In this document: piece by piece, positions 1-7,483 of the stretch | Layout of the letters: every line of letters begins with the position of its first letter | Position numbering within the stretch: the first letter of the stretch is position 1 | Origin: an uncultured Treponema sp. | Lineage (GTDB): Bacteria; Spirochaetota; Spirochaetia; Treponematales; Treponemataceae | Assembly: GCA_905372265.1 (NCBI GenBank) | Contig: CAJPOL010000061.1 | Coordinates: forward strand, 1 to 10,846 | Direction: 5' to 3' | DNA length: 10,846 bases | Position numbers and translations under genes: made by a program | Notes under the pieces: model-generated | What the model was told of the DNA's origin: nothing | Database searches by the model: none | The model's input: only the letters and a program-made list of their open reading frames with translations

Positions 1-2586
1 GAACTTGACGGATTCCAAATCGCCGCCGTGTTCGCCGCAGATACCGACCTTCAAGTCAGTGCGGACGGAACGTCCCTTTGCGATACCTTCTTTCACAAGC
101 AGACCAACTCCTTCCTGATCCAATGACTGGAACGGATCGGCAGCGAAGACGCCTGCTTTTTGCTCATCCACATAATCAGGGAGGAATTTTGCAGCATCGT
201 CGCGGCTGACACCGAGTGTCATTTGGGTTAAGTCATTAGTACCGAAAGAGAAGAATTCCGCACGGGCGGCAATCTTATCCGCCAGCACCGCTGCGCGCGG
301 CGTTTCAATCATGGTACCGACCAAATAATGAATATCGGCACCGTTCTTTTTGATAATGGCATCCGCAACCTCGCGGACTTTTTTCTCAAGAAGCGAGAAT
401 TCTTTCGGATCAATGGTCAGCGGTATCATAATCTCAGGCAGAACGGTTACGCCCTTCTTCTGCATATTGCATGCAGCTGAAATGATAGCGGTTACCTGCA
501 TCTCAAGGATTTCAGGATAGGTAATAGCCAATCGGCAACCGCGATGACCAAGCATCGGGTTTGCCTCATGGAGCTGCTCCACACGCTCTTTGACGCTCGC
601 AAAACTGATATTGAGCGCTTCGGCAAGTTTCTGCTGCCCTTCTTTATCATGAGGAACAAACTCGTGTAACGGCGGATCGATTAAACGGATGGTAACGCCC
701 TTCCCGTCCATAACCTTGAAAATGCCTTCAAAGTCTTTCGTTTGAATAGGCAATAATTTTGCCAACGCTTTTTTACGGCCGTCGGTACTATCCGCAACAA
801 TCATCTCGCGGATGGCAAGAATACGTTTTTCATCGTTAAAGAACATATGCTCTGTGCGGCACAAACCGATACCCTCAGCGCCATGCTCCAGCGCGACCTT
901 TGCATCCTCCGGCTGATCCGCATTTGTACGCACTTTAATGGTACGGATCTCATCAACCCACTTCATCAAAGCCTTGTATGATTCAGGCTGTTTTGCCTGT
1001 ACCAGTTTCAGTTCTCCGACATAGACATCGCCGCGCGTTCCGTCAAGCGTAATATAATCGCCTTCTTTCAGAGTAATGCCATTATAGCTGCATTCGGCTT
1101 TTTCGTAATCGATAACCAGTTTTTCGCATCCGACAACACAGCATTTTCCCCAGCCGCGGGCAACAACAGCCGCATGGCTGGTTTTTCCGCCGGTCGCCGT
1201 CAGAATACCTTGAGCCGCGTGCATACCGCCGACATCCTCCGGGCTGGTCTCTTTGCGTACGAGGATCGCTTTTTCTTTTTTAGCGGCTAACGCTTCCGCA
1301 TGGGCAGCGGAAAAACAAATCTTTCCTGTTGCTGCACCGGGAACAGCGGCGATACCGCTGACAAGGAATGATGATTTTAAGCTTTCCTGCTTATAGTCGA
1401 TTGCGGGGTAAAAGATACCTTCAATATCGCTCGCTTTAATACGCATGATTGCTTCTTGTTTCGTGATAAGGCCTTCTTCCACCATATCAACAGCCATTTT
1501 AAAAGCAGCCGCAGGCGACCGTTTACCGGTACGGCACTGCAGCATGTAGAGCTTACCTTCTTCAACCGTAAACTCCATATCCTGCATATCTTTGTAGTGT
1601 TTTTCCAGCAGGGTGCGGACATCGCACAGCTGCTGATACGCTTTGGGGTCTTCTTTTTCAAAGTCGGAAAGTTTAATCGGTGTACGGATACCGGCTACAA
1701 CGTCTTCGCCCTGTGCATTAAAGAGGTAATCGCCGTAGAACACATTTTCACCGCTATTGGGATCGCGGGTAAAGCAAACGCCGGTTCCCGACGTATTACC
1801 CTTGTTACCGAATACCATCTGCATAACGTTGACTGCGGTGCCTTTTATACCGACAAGGTTTTCAACGCGGCGGTATGTAACTGCCTTTTCCGCCATCCAC
1901 GAATTGAACACAGCGCCGATTGCACCCCAGAGCTGTTCAACGGGGCATTGCGGAAAGTCCGCTTTAATTTCTTTTTTATAAAGCGCTTTAAACTTTGTGA
2001 TAACTTCTGCAAGTTCTTCTTCGTTCACATCGGTATCGCCGACTTTTACCCCAGCTGCAATATTCAGCCGTCCGCGGGTATGTTTTTCTTTTACCTCATC
2101 AAACAGCTCATCGAATTTTATACGGTCAATTCCCATTGCAGTCGAACCGTACATCATAATGAACCGCCGGTATGCATCAAGCGCAAAACGGCGATTGGAG
2201 GTCTTTTTTGCAAGACCTTCCACCGATTTGTCGGTTAATCCGAGATTTAAAATGGTTTCCATCATACCCGGCATGGAAACGGGAGCACCCGAACGGACGG
2301 AAACCAATAACGGATCATCGGGATCGCCGAGCTTTTTACCGGCTGCTTTCTCAAGCGCCTCCAAATTCTCCTTAACAGCCTTTTCCAAACCGTCAGGGTA
2401 CTTTTTGTTATTTGCATAATACAATTGACAAACTTCAGTAGTAATGGTAAATCCTGCGGGAACAGGCAGATCGGCACGGGTCATTTCCGCCAATCCCGCT
2501 CCTTTTCCACCCAACAGCTGCTTCATTTCACCGTTGCCTTCAGCTTTACCTTTTCCGAAAAAATACACGTATTTTTGTTCTGCCAT
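1..2586 (-). CDS. ppdK: Pyruvate, phosphate dikinase (3' end beyond window)
   Basis: This cytoplasmic enzyme interconverts pyruvate, ATP and phosphate with phosphoenolpyruvate, AMP and pyrophosphate; in fermentative bacteria it usually serves PPi-linked glycolysis. The frame starts at the ATG at 2586 behind an AAGGAAGGAA Shine-Dalgarno stretch and stays open for 862 codons to the window edge. The N-terminal nucleotide-binding domain shows LLGGKGAGLAEM (about residues 24-35) and SVRSGAPVSMPGMM with Arg98. The phosphohistidine domain has TGGKTSHAAVVARGWG with the swivelling His471. The C-terminal TIM barrel has GLCRTEHMFF with Arg577, and GICGEHGGD with catalytic Cys850. The 379-residue His-to-Cys distance is close to that of the Clostridium symbiosum enzyme (455 to 831). 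Family members are about 875-900 residues, so only some tens of residues are missing. It appears to be transcribed alone from a consensus promoter at 2750-2778. No frameshift was seen between the three landmark residues. The identification is firm. Confidence 0.97.
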   Translation of the reverse strand, partial: MAEQKYVYFFGKGKAEGNGEMKQLLGGKGAGLAEMTRADLPVPAGFTITTEVCQLYYANNKKYPDGLEKAVKENLEALEKAAGKKLGDPDDPLLVSVRSGAPVSMPGMMETILNLGLTDKSVEGLAKKTSNRRFALDAYRRFIMMYGSTAMGIDRIKFDELFDEVKEKHTRGRLNIAAGVKVGDTDVNEEELAEVITKFKALYKKEIKADFPQCPVEQLWGAIGAVFNSWMAEKAVTYRRVENLVGIKGTAVNVMQMVFGNKGNTSGTGVCFTRDPNSGENVFYGDYLFNAQGEDVVAGIRTPIKLSDFEKEDPKAYQQLCDVRTLLEKHYKDMQDMEFTVEEGKLYMLQCRTGKRSPAAAFKMAVDMVEEGLITKQEAIMRIKASDIEGIFYPAIDYKQESLKSSFLVSGIAAVPGAATGKICFSAAHAEALAAKKEKAILVRKETSPEDVGGMHAAQGILTATGGKTSHAAVVARGWGKCCVVGCEKLVIDYEKAECSYNGITLKEGDYITLDGTRGDVYVGELKLVQAKQPESYKALMKWVDEIRTIKVRTNADQPEDAKVALEHGAEGIGLCRTEHMFFNDEKRILAIREMIVADSTDGRKKALAKLLPIQTKDFEGIFKVMDGKGVTIRLIDPPLHEFVPHDKEGQQKLAEALNISFASVKERVEQLHEANPMLGHRGCRLAITYPEILEMQVTAIISAACNMQKKGVTVLPEIMIPLTIDPKEFSLLEKKVREVADAIIKKNGADIHYLVGTMIETPRAAVLADKIAARAEFFSFGTNDLTQMTLGVSRDDAAKFLPDYVDEQKAGVFAADPFQSLDQEGVGLLVKEGIAKGRSVRTDLKVGICGEHGGDLESVKF

Positions 2587-2590
2587 ACTT

Positions 2591-2600
2591 TTCCTTCCTT
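2591..2600 (-). promoter_or_regulatory. Shine-Dalgarno region of ppdK
   Basis: On the minus strand AAGGAAGGAA lies 4 nt before the ATG at 2586. It gives two overlapping purine-rich candidates; the outer AAGGA has a spacing of 9 nt. It fixes the start of ppdK. Confidence 0.75.
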
Positions 2601-2680
2601 AAAAATAAATGAAAATTAAAAGGGAACCCTAACACCTTCAGTTTTTAGAGATGCCCAAAAGACGTATCTTAAAACCCATT

Positions 2681-2716
2681 ATCAGCCGTACTGCTGATGC
2701 GCTTTCTAAAAAGCGC
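2681..2716 (-). promoter_or_regulatory. Two abutting hairpins in the ppdK leader
   Basis: The predicted 5' leader of ppdK contains two perfect stem-loops with no base between them. One is ATCAGC / GCTGAT around a 6-nt loop (2681-2698). The other is GCGCTTT / AAAGCGC around a 4-nt loop (2699-2716). Neither is followed by a T-run on the minus strand, so they are not classic terminators. They could be an RNA regulatory element, a protein-binding site or part of a dispersed intergenic repeat. I do not recognise a named riboswitch. Confidence 0.5.
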
Positions 2717-2749
2717 GCTTGAGTTTTTAACAATGCCTATAATATTACT

Positions 2750-2778
2750 ATTATATGATGTACAATGGTTCATGTCAA
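2750..2778 (-). promoter_or_regulatory. Consensus sigma-70 promoter for ppdK
   Basis: The minus strand carries TTGACA (2778-2773), a 17-bp spacer and TATAAT (2755-2750), matching the housekeeping consensus at all twelve positions with ideal spacing. Transcription would start near 2743 and give ppdK a leader of about 155 nt. The -35 box ends 6 bp from the outer end of the insertion sequence. The promoter is therefore intact, but the DNA upstream of it has been replaced. Confidence 0.85.
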
Positions 2779-2784
2779 CGGCTT

Positions 2785-2802
2785 CAGGGCTTCAGCATGA
2801 AA
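2785..2802 (+). repeat. Left terminal inverted repeat of the IS
   Basis: CAGGGCTTCAGCATGAAA matches the right end inverted. Just outside and overlapping it, GGCTTCA occurs twice 8 bp apart (2780-2786 and 2788-2794), so a second partial copy of the repeat core spills into the flanking DNA. Confidence 0.85.
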
Positions 2803-2825
2803 GAAAAGTATAGTAAAGTAATGTT

Positions 2826-3923
2826 ATGGTGGAAGGGATATTATTTGAACAAGTAGAAGACAGTCGTCAAGACTGGAAAGTAAAGCATTCGGTAAGTGAA
2901 ATACTGACGGTAGTAATGTGTGGAGTAAGCGCCGGAGAGCGAAGCATCTATGGGATTCGAGAGTTTGCCCGGCTGAAAGAACAATGGTTGAGAAATGTTA
3001 TCGGTCTTAAACTGCCGAACGGGCTTCCTTCATATGATACGGTAAGGCGGGTACTGGGAATATTGGATCCAAAACAGTTTCAAAGTGTATTTATCCGCTG
3101 GATAGAAGAAGAACTTGATATTCCAGAAGGCAGTTATGTCAGTTTAGATGGGAAAAGTTTAAGAGGAAGCGGACTGAAAGAAGCCGGCATAGAACCATTA
3201 CATCTGTTACATGCCTATAGCCATGAATTGGGAGTAGTGATTGGACAGATGGAATGCAGTAGCGAAAAAACAAACGAAATACCGATAAGTAAAAAGCTCA
3301 TAGAGGCACTGAAAATAAAAGAGACCATTATAACCGCTGATGCACTGTTATGCCAGAAAGAAATCGTGAAAAAGATTGCAAAAGATAACGATTATATCCT
3401 AGCTCTTAAAGGAAATCATCCGCTTATGGAGCAGGAAGTAAAGGAGTTTTTTCTCAGTCCTGCAACATCGGCTCGCAGCGTCCATACGAGCTTTGATAAA
3501 GGACACGGGAGAACAGAAAGGAGAATATATACCCTTGATACTACTATAGGATGGTTTGAAGATAAAAAGGAGTGGAAGAGCCTCGCTGCATTCGGCATGG
3601 TTGAAAGCATGGTAATAAGAAAAGGGAAAGAATGCCGTGAAACTCGGTATTTTATTACGAGTGTTACAGATGTAAAGCAATTTGCAAAAGGGGTACGCAG
3701 TCATTGGGCGATAGAGAATAACTTACATTGGTGTTTAGATGTCCTGTTTTGTGATGATGCCTGTACTGTTCTTGACCGGAATGCAGCAGAAAACCTAGCT
3801 ATTATCAGAAGAATTGTCTACAACAGAATTAAGATGCTTTCTAAAATGGATACGCTGAGTATGGGTAAACGGGCTTGTATCTACGATGACGACTTTAGAG
3901 CTCAGATCCTTTTTTCATGCTGA
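2826..3923 (+). CDS. ISAs1-family DDE transposase
   Basis: It catalyses cut-and-paste or copy-type movement of its own IS by binding the terminal repeats and cleaving with a DDE/RNase H-fold active site. The 365-residue product has the family's N-terminal helical region (about 10-95, including HSVSEILTVVMCGVSAGE). The catalytic segments follow in order: SLDGKSLRGSG with Asp108, IITADALLCQKE with Asp172 followed by YILALKGNH, and RSHWAIENNLHWCLDVLF with Glu297. The C-terminal helix AENLAIIRRIVYN is also typical. The length is close to the usual 370-380 residues. The start at 2826 is the first ATG in frame after a TAA at 2814; no good Shine-Dalgarno site precedes it, which is common in IS elements. 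All three acidic residues are present and there is no frameshift, so it looks functional. Its stop overlaps the start of the next frame inside the right terminal repeat. Confidence 0.95.
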   Translation: MVEGILFEQVEDSRQDWKVKHSVSEILTVVMCGVSAGERSIYGIREFARLKEQWLRNVIGLKLPNGLPSYDTVRRVLGILDPKQFQSVFIRWIEEELDIPEGSYVSLDGKSLRGSGLKEAGIEPLHLLHAYSHELGVVIGQMECSSEKTNEIPISKKLIEALKIKETIITADALLCQKEIVKKIAKDNDYILALKGNHPLMEQEVKEFFLSPATSARSVHTSFDKGHGRTERRIYTLDTTIGWFEDKKEWKSLAAFGMVESMVIRKGKECRETRYFITSVTDVKQFAKGVRSHWAIENNLHWCLDVLFCDDACTVLDRNAAENLAIIRRIVYNRIKMLSKMDTLSMGKRACIYDDDFRAQILFSC

Positions 3924-3930
3924 AGCCCTG
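3913..3930 (-). repeat. Right terminal inverted repeat of the IS
   Basis: The reverse complement reads CAGGGCTTCAGCATGAAA, identical to the left end. The forward strand of this repeat contains both the transposase stop (TGA, 3921-3923) and an ATG at 3917 that opens the downstream chemotaxis frame. Confidence 0.85.
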
Positions 3931-4810
3931 GATGCGTCAGGCGGAGAGTGTAACGCAGACCGATTATACGGTAAAAACGATTCTGGAAACGCTCACTACG
4001 CTGGATAACTACATTGCCGATCAAGCAAATGAGGTTATTCAGTCCTCGTCATCGATCGAAACTATGATAGCGAACGTCAGAGCGGTTACCAAAATGCTTG
4101 AAGAAAGCAATGCGGTCATCCAAGAGGCGCATGATCTGACGGTACAAGGTAAAACCGGCGCAAAGAATGCTAATGAAGTAGCAGGGGAAATTGCCAAAAG
4201 GTCGGGAGATTTGTTAGAAGCCGGTGAAGTTATTCAAAATGTGGCAAGCCAGACCAATTTGCTGGCAATGAACGCCGCAATAGAAGCGGCTCATGCCGGT
4301 GAAGCGGGGAAAGGGTTTGCCGTTGTAGCCGATGAAATTCGGAAATTGGCGGAAGAATCCAACATACAAGGAAAAAAGATTGCGGCGGTCATTAAAGAAT
4401 CGTTACAGATTATCCAAAAGTTGACCGATGCCGAAAACACAACCGAGAAAACGTTTGAACAGGTGTACACGCTGGTGAGTAAAATTTCCGAACAAGAATC
4501 CCGTATTTTGGAAGCAATGCAGCAGCAGGAAACCGGCAGTAAAAAAATCATTGCGGCTATCGCGGACATCAATGGTATCACCAATGATATTAAAACCAAA
4601 TCGGAAGAGATGGCGAATAACGGCCGTCATACTGCGGAGGAAATGAAGAACCTCAACACTCTCACAGCAGCTCTGACTGATAACATGCATGAGATGACCG
4701 GCGATATGCTGAATATCAATAAGGCGATCCAAACCGTTCACGAAATCACGCAGAAAAATGCGAAAGCCATCCAAGAGGTAGTACACGAAGTCGATTCTTT
4801 CCAGCTTTAG
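3917..4810 (+). CDS. 5'-truncated methyl-accepting chemotaxis protein, signalling domain only
   Basis: The 297-residue frame is the cytoplasmic part of a chemoreceptor, the long coiled-coil hairpin that binds CheW and CheA and is methylated at Glu/Gln sites. The conserved hairpin tip is seen at about residues 106-146: VASQTNLLAMNAAIEAAHAG, then GEAGKGFAVVADEIRKLAEE. Methylation-helix-like heptads flank it on both sides. About 125 residues precede the tip, so the surviving part begins roughly where a HAMP domain would end. No signal sequence, ligand domain or membrane segment remains. The first five residues (MLKPW) come from the IS terminal repeat and its junction; receptor sequence follows. 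There is no Shine-Dalgarno site at the right distance, but the ATG overlaps the transposase frame by 7 nt, so coupled translation is possible. It is probably a remnant (pseudogene), but a soluble receptor fragment cannot be excluded. No CheR-binding pentapeptide is seen at the C-terminus (DSFQL). Confidence 0.85.
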   Translation: MLKPWMRQAESVTQTDYTVKTILETLTTLDNYIADQANEVIQSSSSIETMIANVRAVTKMLEESNAVIQEAHDLTVQGKTGAKNANEVAGEIAKRSGDLLEAGEVIQNVASQTNLLAMNAAIEAAHAGEAGKGFAVVADEIRKLAEESNIQGKKIAAVIKESLQIIQKLTDAENTTEKTFEQVYTLVSKISEQESRILEAMQQQETGSKKIIAAIADINGITNDIKTKSEEMANNGRHTAEEMKNLNTLTAALTDNMHEMTGDMLNINKAIQTVHEITQKNAKAIQEVVHEVDSFQL

Positions 4811-4866
4811 AGGAGCCTGAAGCCCCGTTTCCTAACAGACGGTCGTGAGCAATGCTTTCCTCCATG

Positions 4867-4888
4867 GCGGCATCTTAATTAATGCCGC
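4867..4888 (-). repeat. Hairpin over the GH3 stop codon
   Basis: GCGGCAT (4867-4873) and ATGCCGC (4882-4888) form a perfect 7-bp stem around an 8-nt A/T loop that includes the stop codon of the GH3 gene. It lies between two convergent genes (the receptor remnant and the GH3 gene) but has no T-run on either side, so a terminator role is not supported. The rest of the 64-bp gap shows nothing recognisable. Confidence 0.35.
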
Positions 4889-6545
4889 TGAGGGGTAAGC
4901 GGCCGTGCGCTTCAAAATCGCCGAGCAGCACGGCGAAACCGGCCGTAAACGAAGCAGGGGCATAACTGTAAACGGCGATAGCAGTAGGAATTTCGGGAAT
5001 ACCGGAAAGGAGTACCGGCGAAAGACACGAAAAAATAATATACTTTTTCTGAGGGTATGTTTTATAGAGCCGCTGGAGGAGCCGGAGCGAGGAGTCGTTT
5101 GAAAGACAAAAAATAATGGTATCGCTTGCCGCAGCTTTGGCAAATGCCGCATCTGATAAGCCGGAGGTTTGCGCCGCCGGAAAACGCTTGAGACCTGCCT
5201 GTAAAAAAGAAGCATAGGCTCCCACCATGAGAACCTTTTCTTGCGGCTTCTGATAATAAGGTATATCCTTTCCTCGGATAACCGTAATAGACCGGGCCGC
5301 AAGACCGAGTAAAAACGGAGCGCTTTCGGTATCGGGTACTTTTTCAGGAACCGCATACACATCAGGGTAGAGCGGAACCGCATTGCCGCTCTTAAAATAC
5401 CGGAGTTTTGTAAAGATAATCCGGCGCGCCGAGTCTTTTACGCGCAGCCGGAACTCGGCATGGGTCTGCATCCGTTTTAAATTTTCAGTCCAAAAAGCAT
5501 CGTATAGACGCGGCGTTGTCGAAGATTCAATAATATCGTTTCCTGCTTCGAGCGCAAGCTGTACGGCTTGCGAAATAGTACCTGCATAACGGATTGCGCC
5601 ATGCATCATCATATCGTCGGTGATGATTAAACCGTTAAAGCCGAGCTGTCCGCGTAAAACCGTTTGCAATAGGTATTTTGAAAAAGTCGCAGGTTCGCCG
5701 TTATCGGACACGGCAGGAAAATGCAAATGACCGGTCATAATAGCCGGTATGCCGGATTTGATGAGATGCCGGAACGGTACCAGCTCCCTTGCATAAAGAG
5801 TTTCCCGTGAAATAGCGATACTCGGCAGCTTACCATGGCTGTCCAATGCGGTATCGCCGTGCCCGGGAAAGTGCTTAGCTGTGGTTAAAACGCCTGCCTT
5901 TCTACTTCCTTGCATAAATGCATGAGCAAGCATTCCTGCCGCTTCGGGTGATTGTCCAAAGGAGCGGGGCCCAATAATAGCGGAGTCGTGATTGGTATAT
6001 AAGTCAACCGTCGGTGCAAAATTGAGATTGATACCGAGAGCTGCAAGCTCGCGGGAAATGTAAAAGCCTTCGTAATAGGCGTCTACAGGGTAGCCCGAAG
6101 CGCCGAGCGCAAGATTACCCGGCGTTTCCGACGTAAGCCCTTTTACATGCCGTATCCAGCCGCCTTCCTGATCCGTTGCTACAAAAAGCGGAATACGGAA
6201 GCGGGTTCCATGCGATTTCTTTTGAAGCATTCCGACCGCTTTTGCGAGAGCAACGCTGTCTTCGGTATTCCAGCCGAAAATTTTGATGCTGCCGAGATTC
6301 CGCTCCGTAATCCAGTCCATCAGCAAATCACTCGGCTGCTGCCCCGCCCAGCCGAACATAAAGGTCTGAGCAAGCAACTCTTCATCGGTCATTGCATTCA
6401 CGATTCTATCTGCAAGCTGATCGGCAGGAACGGCATCGTAAAAGTCGGGTACGGTTTTTAGGTCTGTTGTCTGCGCAGTCAGCGCTATCCGTACCGGTAT
6501 AATAGTACAAAAAAACAGCGCAACGGCAAAATGTTTGAATGTCAA
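4875..6545 (-). CDS. nagZ: Secreted GH3 beta-N-acetylhexosaminidase (NagZ-type)
   Basis: Glycoside hydrolase family 3 enzymes of this type remove terminal N-acetylglucosamine from peptidoglycan fragments or chito-oligosaccharides by a double-displacement mechanism. The N-terminus has a hydrophobic stretch (about residues 6-24) like a signal peptide, so it is probably exported to the periplasm. The TIM-barrel domain (about 40-350) shows ATDQEGGWIRHV, NFAPTVDL and the diagnostic KHFPGHGDTALDSHGKLP. Asp235-Ser236-His237 there correspond to the acid/base dyad of Bacillus subtilis NagZ. LIITDDMMMHGA has Asp310 as the likely nucleophile. A second domain of about 180 residues follows, as in two-domain NagZ enzymes rather than the short E. 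coli form. The start is a TTG at 6545; the next in-frame ATG (Met52) would remove the signal peptide. It begins 5 nt after the trxB stop, so it is probably the second gene of that operon. Function within GH3 is likely; the exact substrate is uncertain. Confidence 0.88.
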   Translation of the reverse strand: MTFKHFAVALFFCTIIPVRIALTAQTTDLKTVPDFYDAVPADQLADRIVNAMTDEELLAQTFMFGWAGQQPSDLLMDWITERNLGSIKIFGWNTEDSVALAKAVGMLQKKSHGTRFRIPLFVATDQEGGWIRHVKGLTSETPGNLALGASGYPVDAYYEGFYISRELAALGINLNFAPTVDLYTNHDSAIIGPRSFGQSPEAAGMLAHAFMQGSRKAGVLTTAKHFPGHGDTALDSHGKLPSIAISRETLYARELVPFRHLIKSGIPAIMTGHLHFPAVSDNGEPATFSKYLLQTVLRGQLGFNGLIITDDMMMHGAIRYAGTISQAVQLALEAGNDIIESSTTPRLYDAFWTENLKRMQTHAEFRLRVKDSARRIIFTKLRYFKSGNAVPLYPDVYAVPEKVPDTESAPFLLGLAARSITVIRGKDIPYYQKPQEKVLMVGAYASFLQAGLKRFPAAQTSGLSDAAFAKAAASDTIIFCLSNDSSLRLLQRLYKTYPQKKYIIFSCLSPVLLSGIPEIPTAIAVYSYAPASFTAGFAVLLGDFEAHGRLPLSGIN

Positions 6546-6550
6546 AGCGG

Positions 6551-7477
6551 TTAGCTGCGCAAACTATCGATATATGCTGCAGCCGTATGCGCTGCAATCG
6601 CCCCATCGGCTGCGGCGGTAATAACCTGCCGGAAAGATTTCGCCCGTACATCGCCTGCTGCGTACAGCCCTTCAATAGACGTACGCATCTGTTCATCGGT
6701 AATGATATAGCCGACCGAATCTTTTTCCGCCTCCGGCAGCAACTCCGTTTTTGGAATCATACCGACAAAGAAAAAAACCGCATCGCACGGCAGGTCCCGT
6801 TCCTCCTGCGTTTTTACGTTTTGCAGGGTTACGGCGGTAACCTTCTCGGTTCCTTTTACTTCCGTTACGGTTGTGTCAAAAAGCACTGTGATATGAGGAT
6901 TGTTTAACGTCCGTGTTACCAGCGCTTTTTGGGCACGGAACGTATCGCGGCGGTGTACCATTGTAACGGTATCCGTAAGATTAGAAAGGAACAGCGCCTC
7001 GTCGCACGCTGCATCTCCGCCGCCGACTACGACAATATGTTTCTTTCTAAAAAAGGGCCCGTCGCAGGTGGCGCAGTAGGATACCCCTTTACCCTGTAAG
7101 GCCTTTTCGCCCTTTACGCCGAGGCTGCGGTGTTCGGCGCCCGTTGCAAGGATAACCGCTGCAGCAGTATACGGTTTTTCTGAGGTCGTTACGGTAAAGC
7201 TGCCGTCATCGTTTTTGGTAACAGCCTCTACCTTTACGGAAGAAAATACAGCTCCGAACCCAACCGCTTGCTTACGCATATTTTCAGAAAATTCAAAACC
7301 GTTAATCGGCTCTGCAAATCCCGGATAGTTTTCAAGAGAATCTATTAAAATAGCCTGTCCGCCGGGAGCTTTTTCTTCAAGCACAAGCGCTTTCAAATTT
7401 GCACGGCATGCATACTGAGCAGCCGTCATGCCCGCAGCTCCTGCTCCTATGATAATAATGTCATAATCTGTTTTCAT
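6551..7477 (-). CDS. trxB: Thioredoxin reductase (NADPH, FAD)
   Basis: This cytoplasmic flavoenzyme passes electrons from NADPH through FAD and a redox-active disulfide to thioredoxin. The 308-residue product is of normal length for the low-molecular-weight type. It has the FAD-binding IIGAGAAGMTAA (about 9-20) and PGGQ (38-41). The active site SYCATCDGPFF holds Cys135 and Cys138. The NADPH-binding VVVGGGDAACDEA (149-161) is followed by VHRRDTFRAQK (174-184), the basic patch expected for NADPH. The C-terminal FAD motif is GLYAAGDVR (270-278). The ATG at 7477 has no clear Shine-Dalgarno site; a promoter-like sequence ends 6 nt upstream of it, so the mRNA may be leaderless. The neighbouring divergent peroxiredoxin fits as the final user of the electrons through thioredoxin. 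It forms an operon with the GH3 gene 5 nt downstream, although the two functions are unrelated. Confidence 0.95.
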   Translation of the reverse strand: MKTDYDIIIIGAGAAGMTAAQYACRANLKALVLEEKAPGGQAILIDSLENYPGFAEPINGFEFSENMRKQAVGFGAVFSSVKVEAVTKNDDGSFTVTTSEKPYTAAAVILATGAEHRSLGVKGEKALQGKGVSYCATCDGPFFRKKHIVVVGGGDAACDEALFLSNLTDTVTMVHRRDTFRAQKALVTRTLNNPHITVLFDTTVTEVKGTEKVTAVTLQNVKTQEERDLPCDAVFFFVGMIPKTELLPEAEKDSVGYIITDEQMRTSIEGLYAAGDVRAKSFRQVITAAADGAIAAHTAAAYIDSLRS

Positions 7478-7483
7478 ATTACC

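Larger units (their letters stand above)
2785..3930 (+). mobile_element. Complete ISAs1-family insertion sequence, 1146 bp
   Basis: The element is bounded by inverted repeats. The left end (2785-2802) and the reverse complement of the right end (3913-3930) both read CAGGGCTTCAGCATGAAA, 18 of 18 identical and 20 of 21 if extended. It contains one full-length ISAs1-type DDE transposase, so it may be active. The 8-10 bp outside each end do not match (left ...aacggctt, right gatgcgtc...), so there is no visible target-site duplication. The right end sits directly against a chemotaxis receptor gene lacking its 5' part, which suggests a deletion or recombination next to the element. Family assignment rests on the transposase motifs. 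Confidence 0.88.

Noticed and set aside
1456..2238. A 260-codon plus-strand open frame antisense to ppdK
   Set aside because: It lies wholly within the well-supported ppdK gene on the other strand, has low-complexity Phe/His-rich composition typical of an antisense shadow, and shows no family motif.
2587..2750. A named riboswitch in the ppdK leader
   Set aside because: Hairpins are present but I could not match any known aptamer core, and no terminator or sequestering alternative fold was evident.
2785..4824. A new mobile unit carrying a chemotaxis passenger gene
   Set aside because: The IS has its own perfect terminal repeats ending at 3930, and the receptor is missing its 5' part, so truncation by the IS explains the arrangement better than a passenger gene.
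4832..5383. A 183-codon minus-strand frame at the end of the GH3 gene
   Set aside because: It overlaps the GH3 C-terminal domain in another frame; its Arg/Ser/Pro-rich composition looks like a frame shadow.
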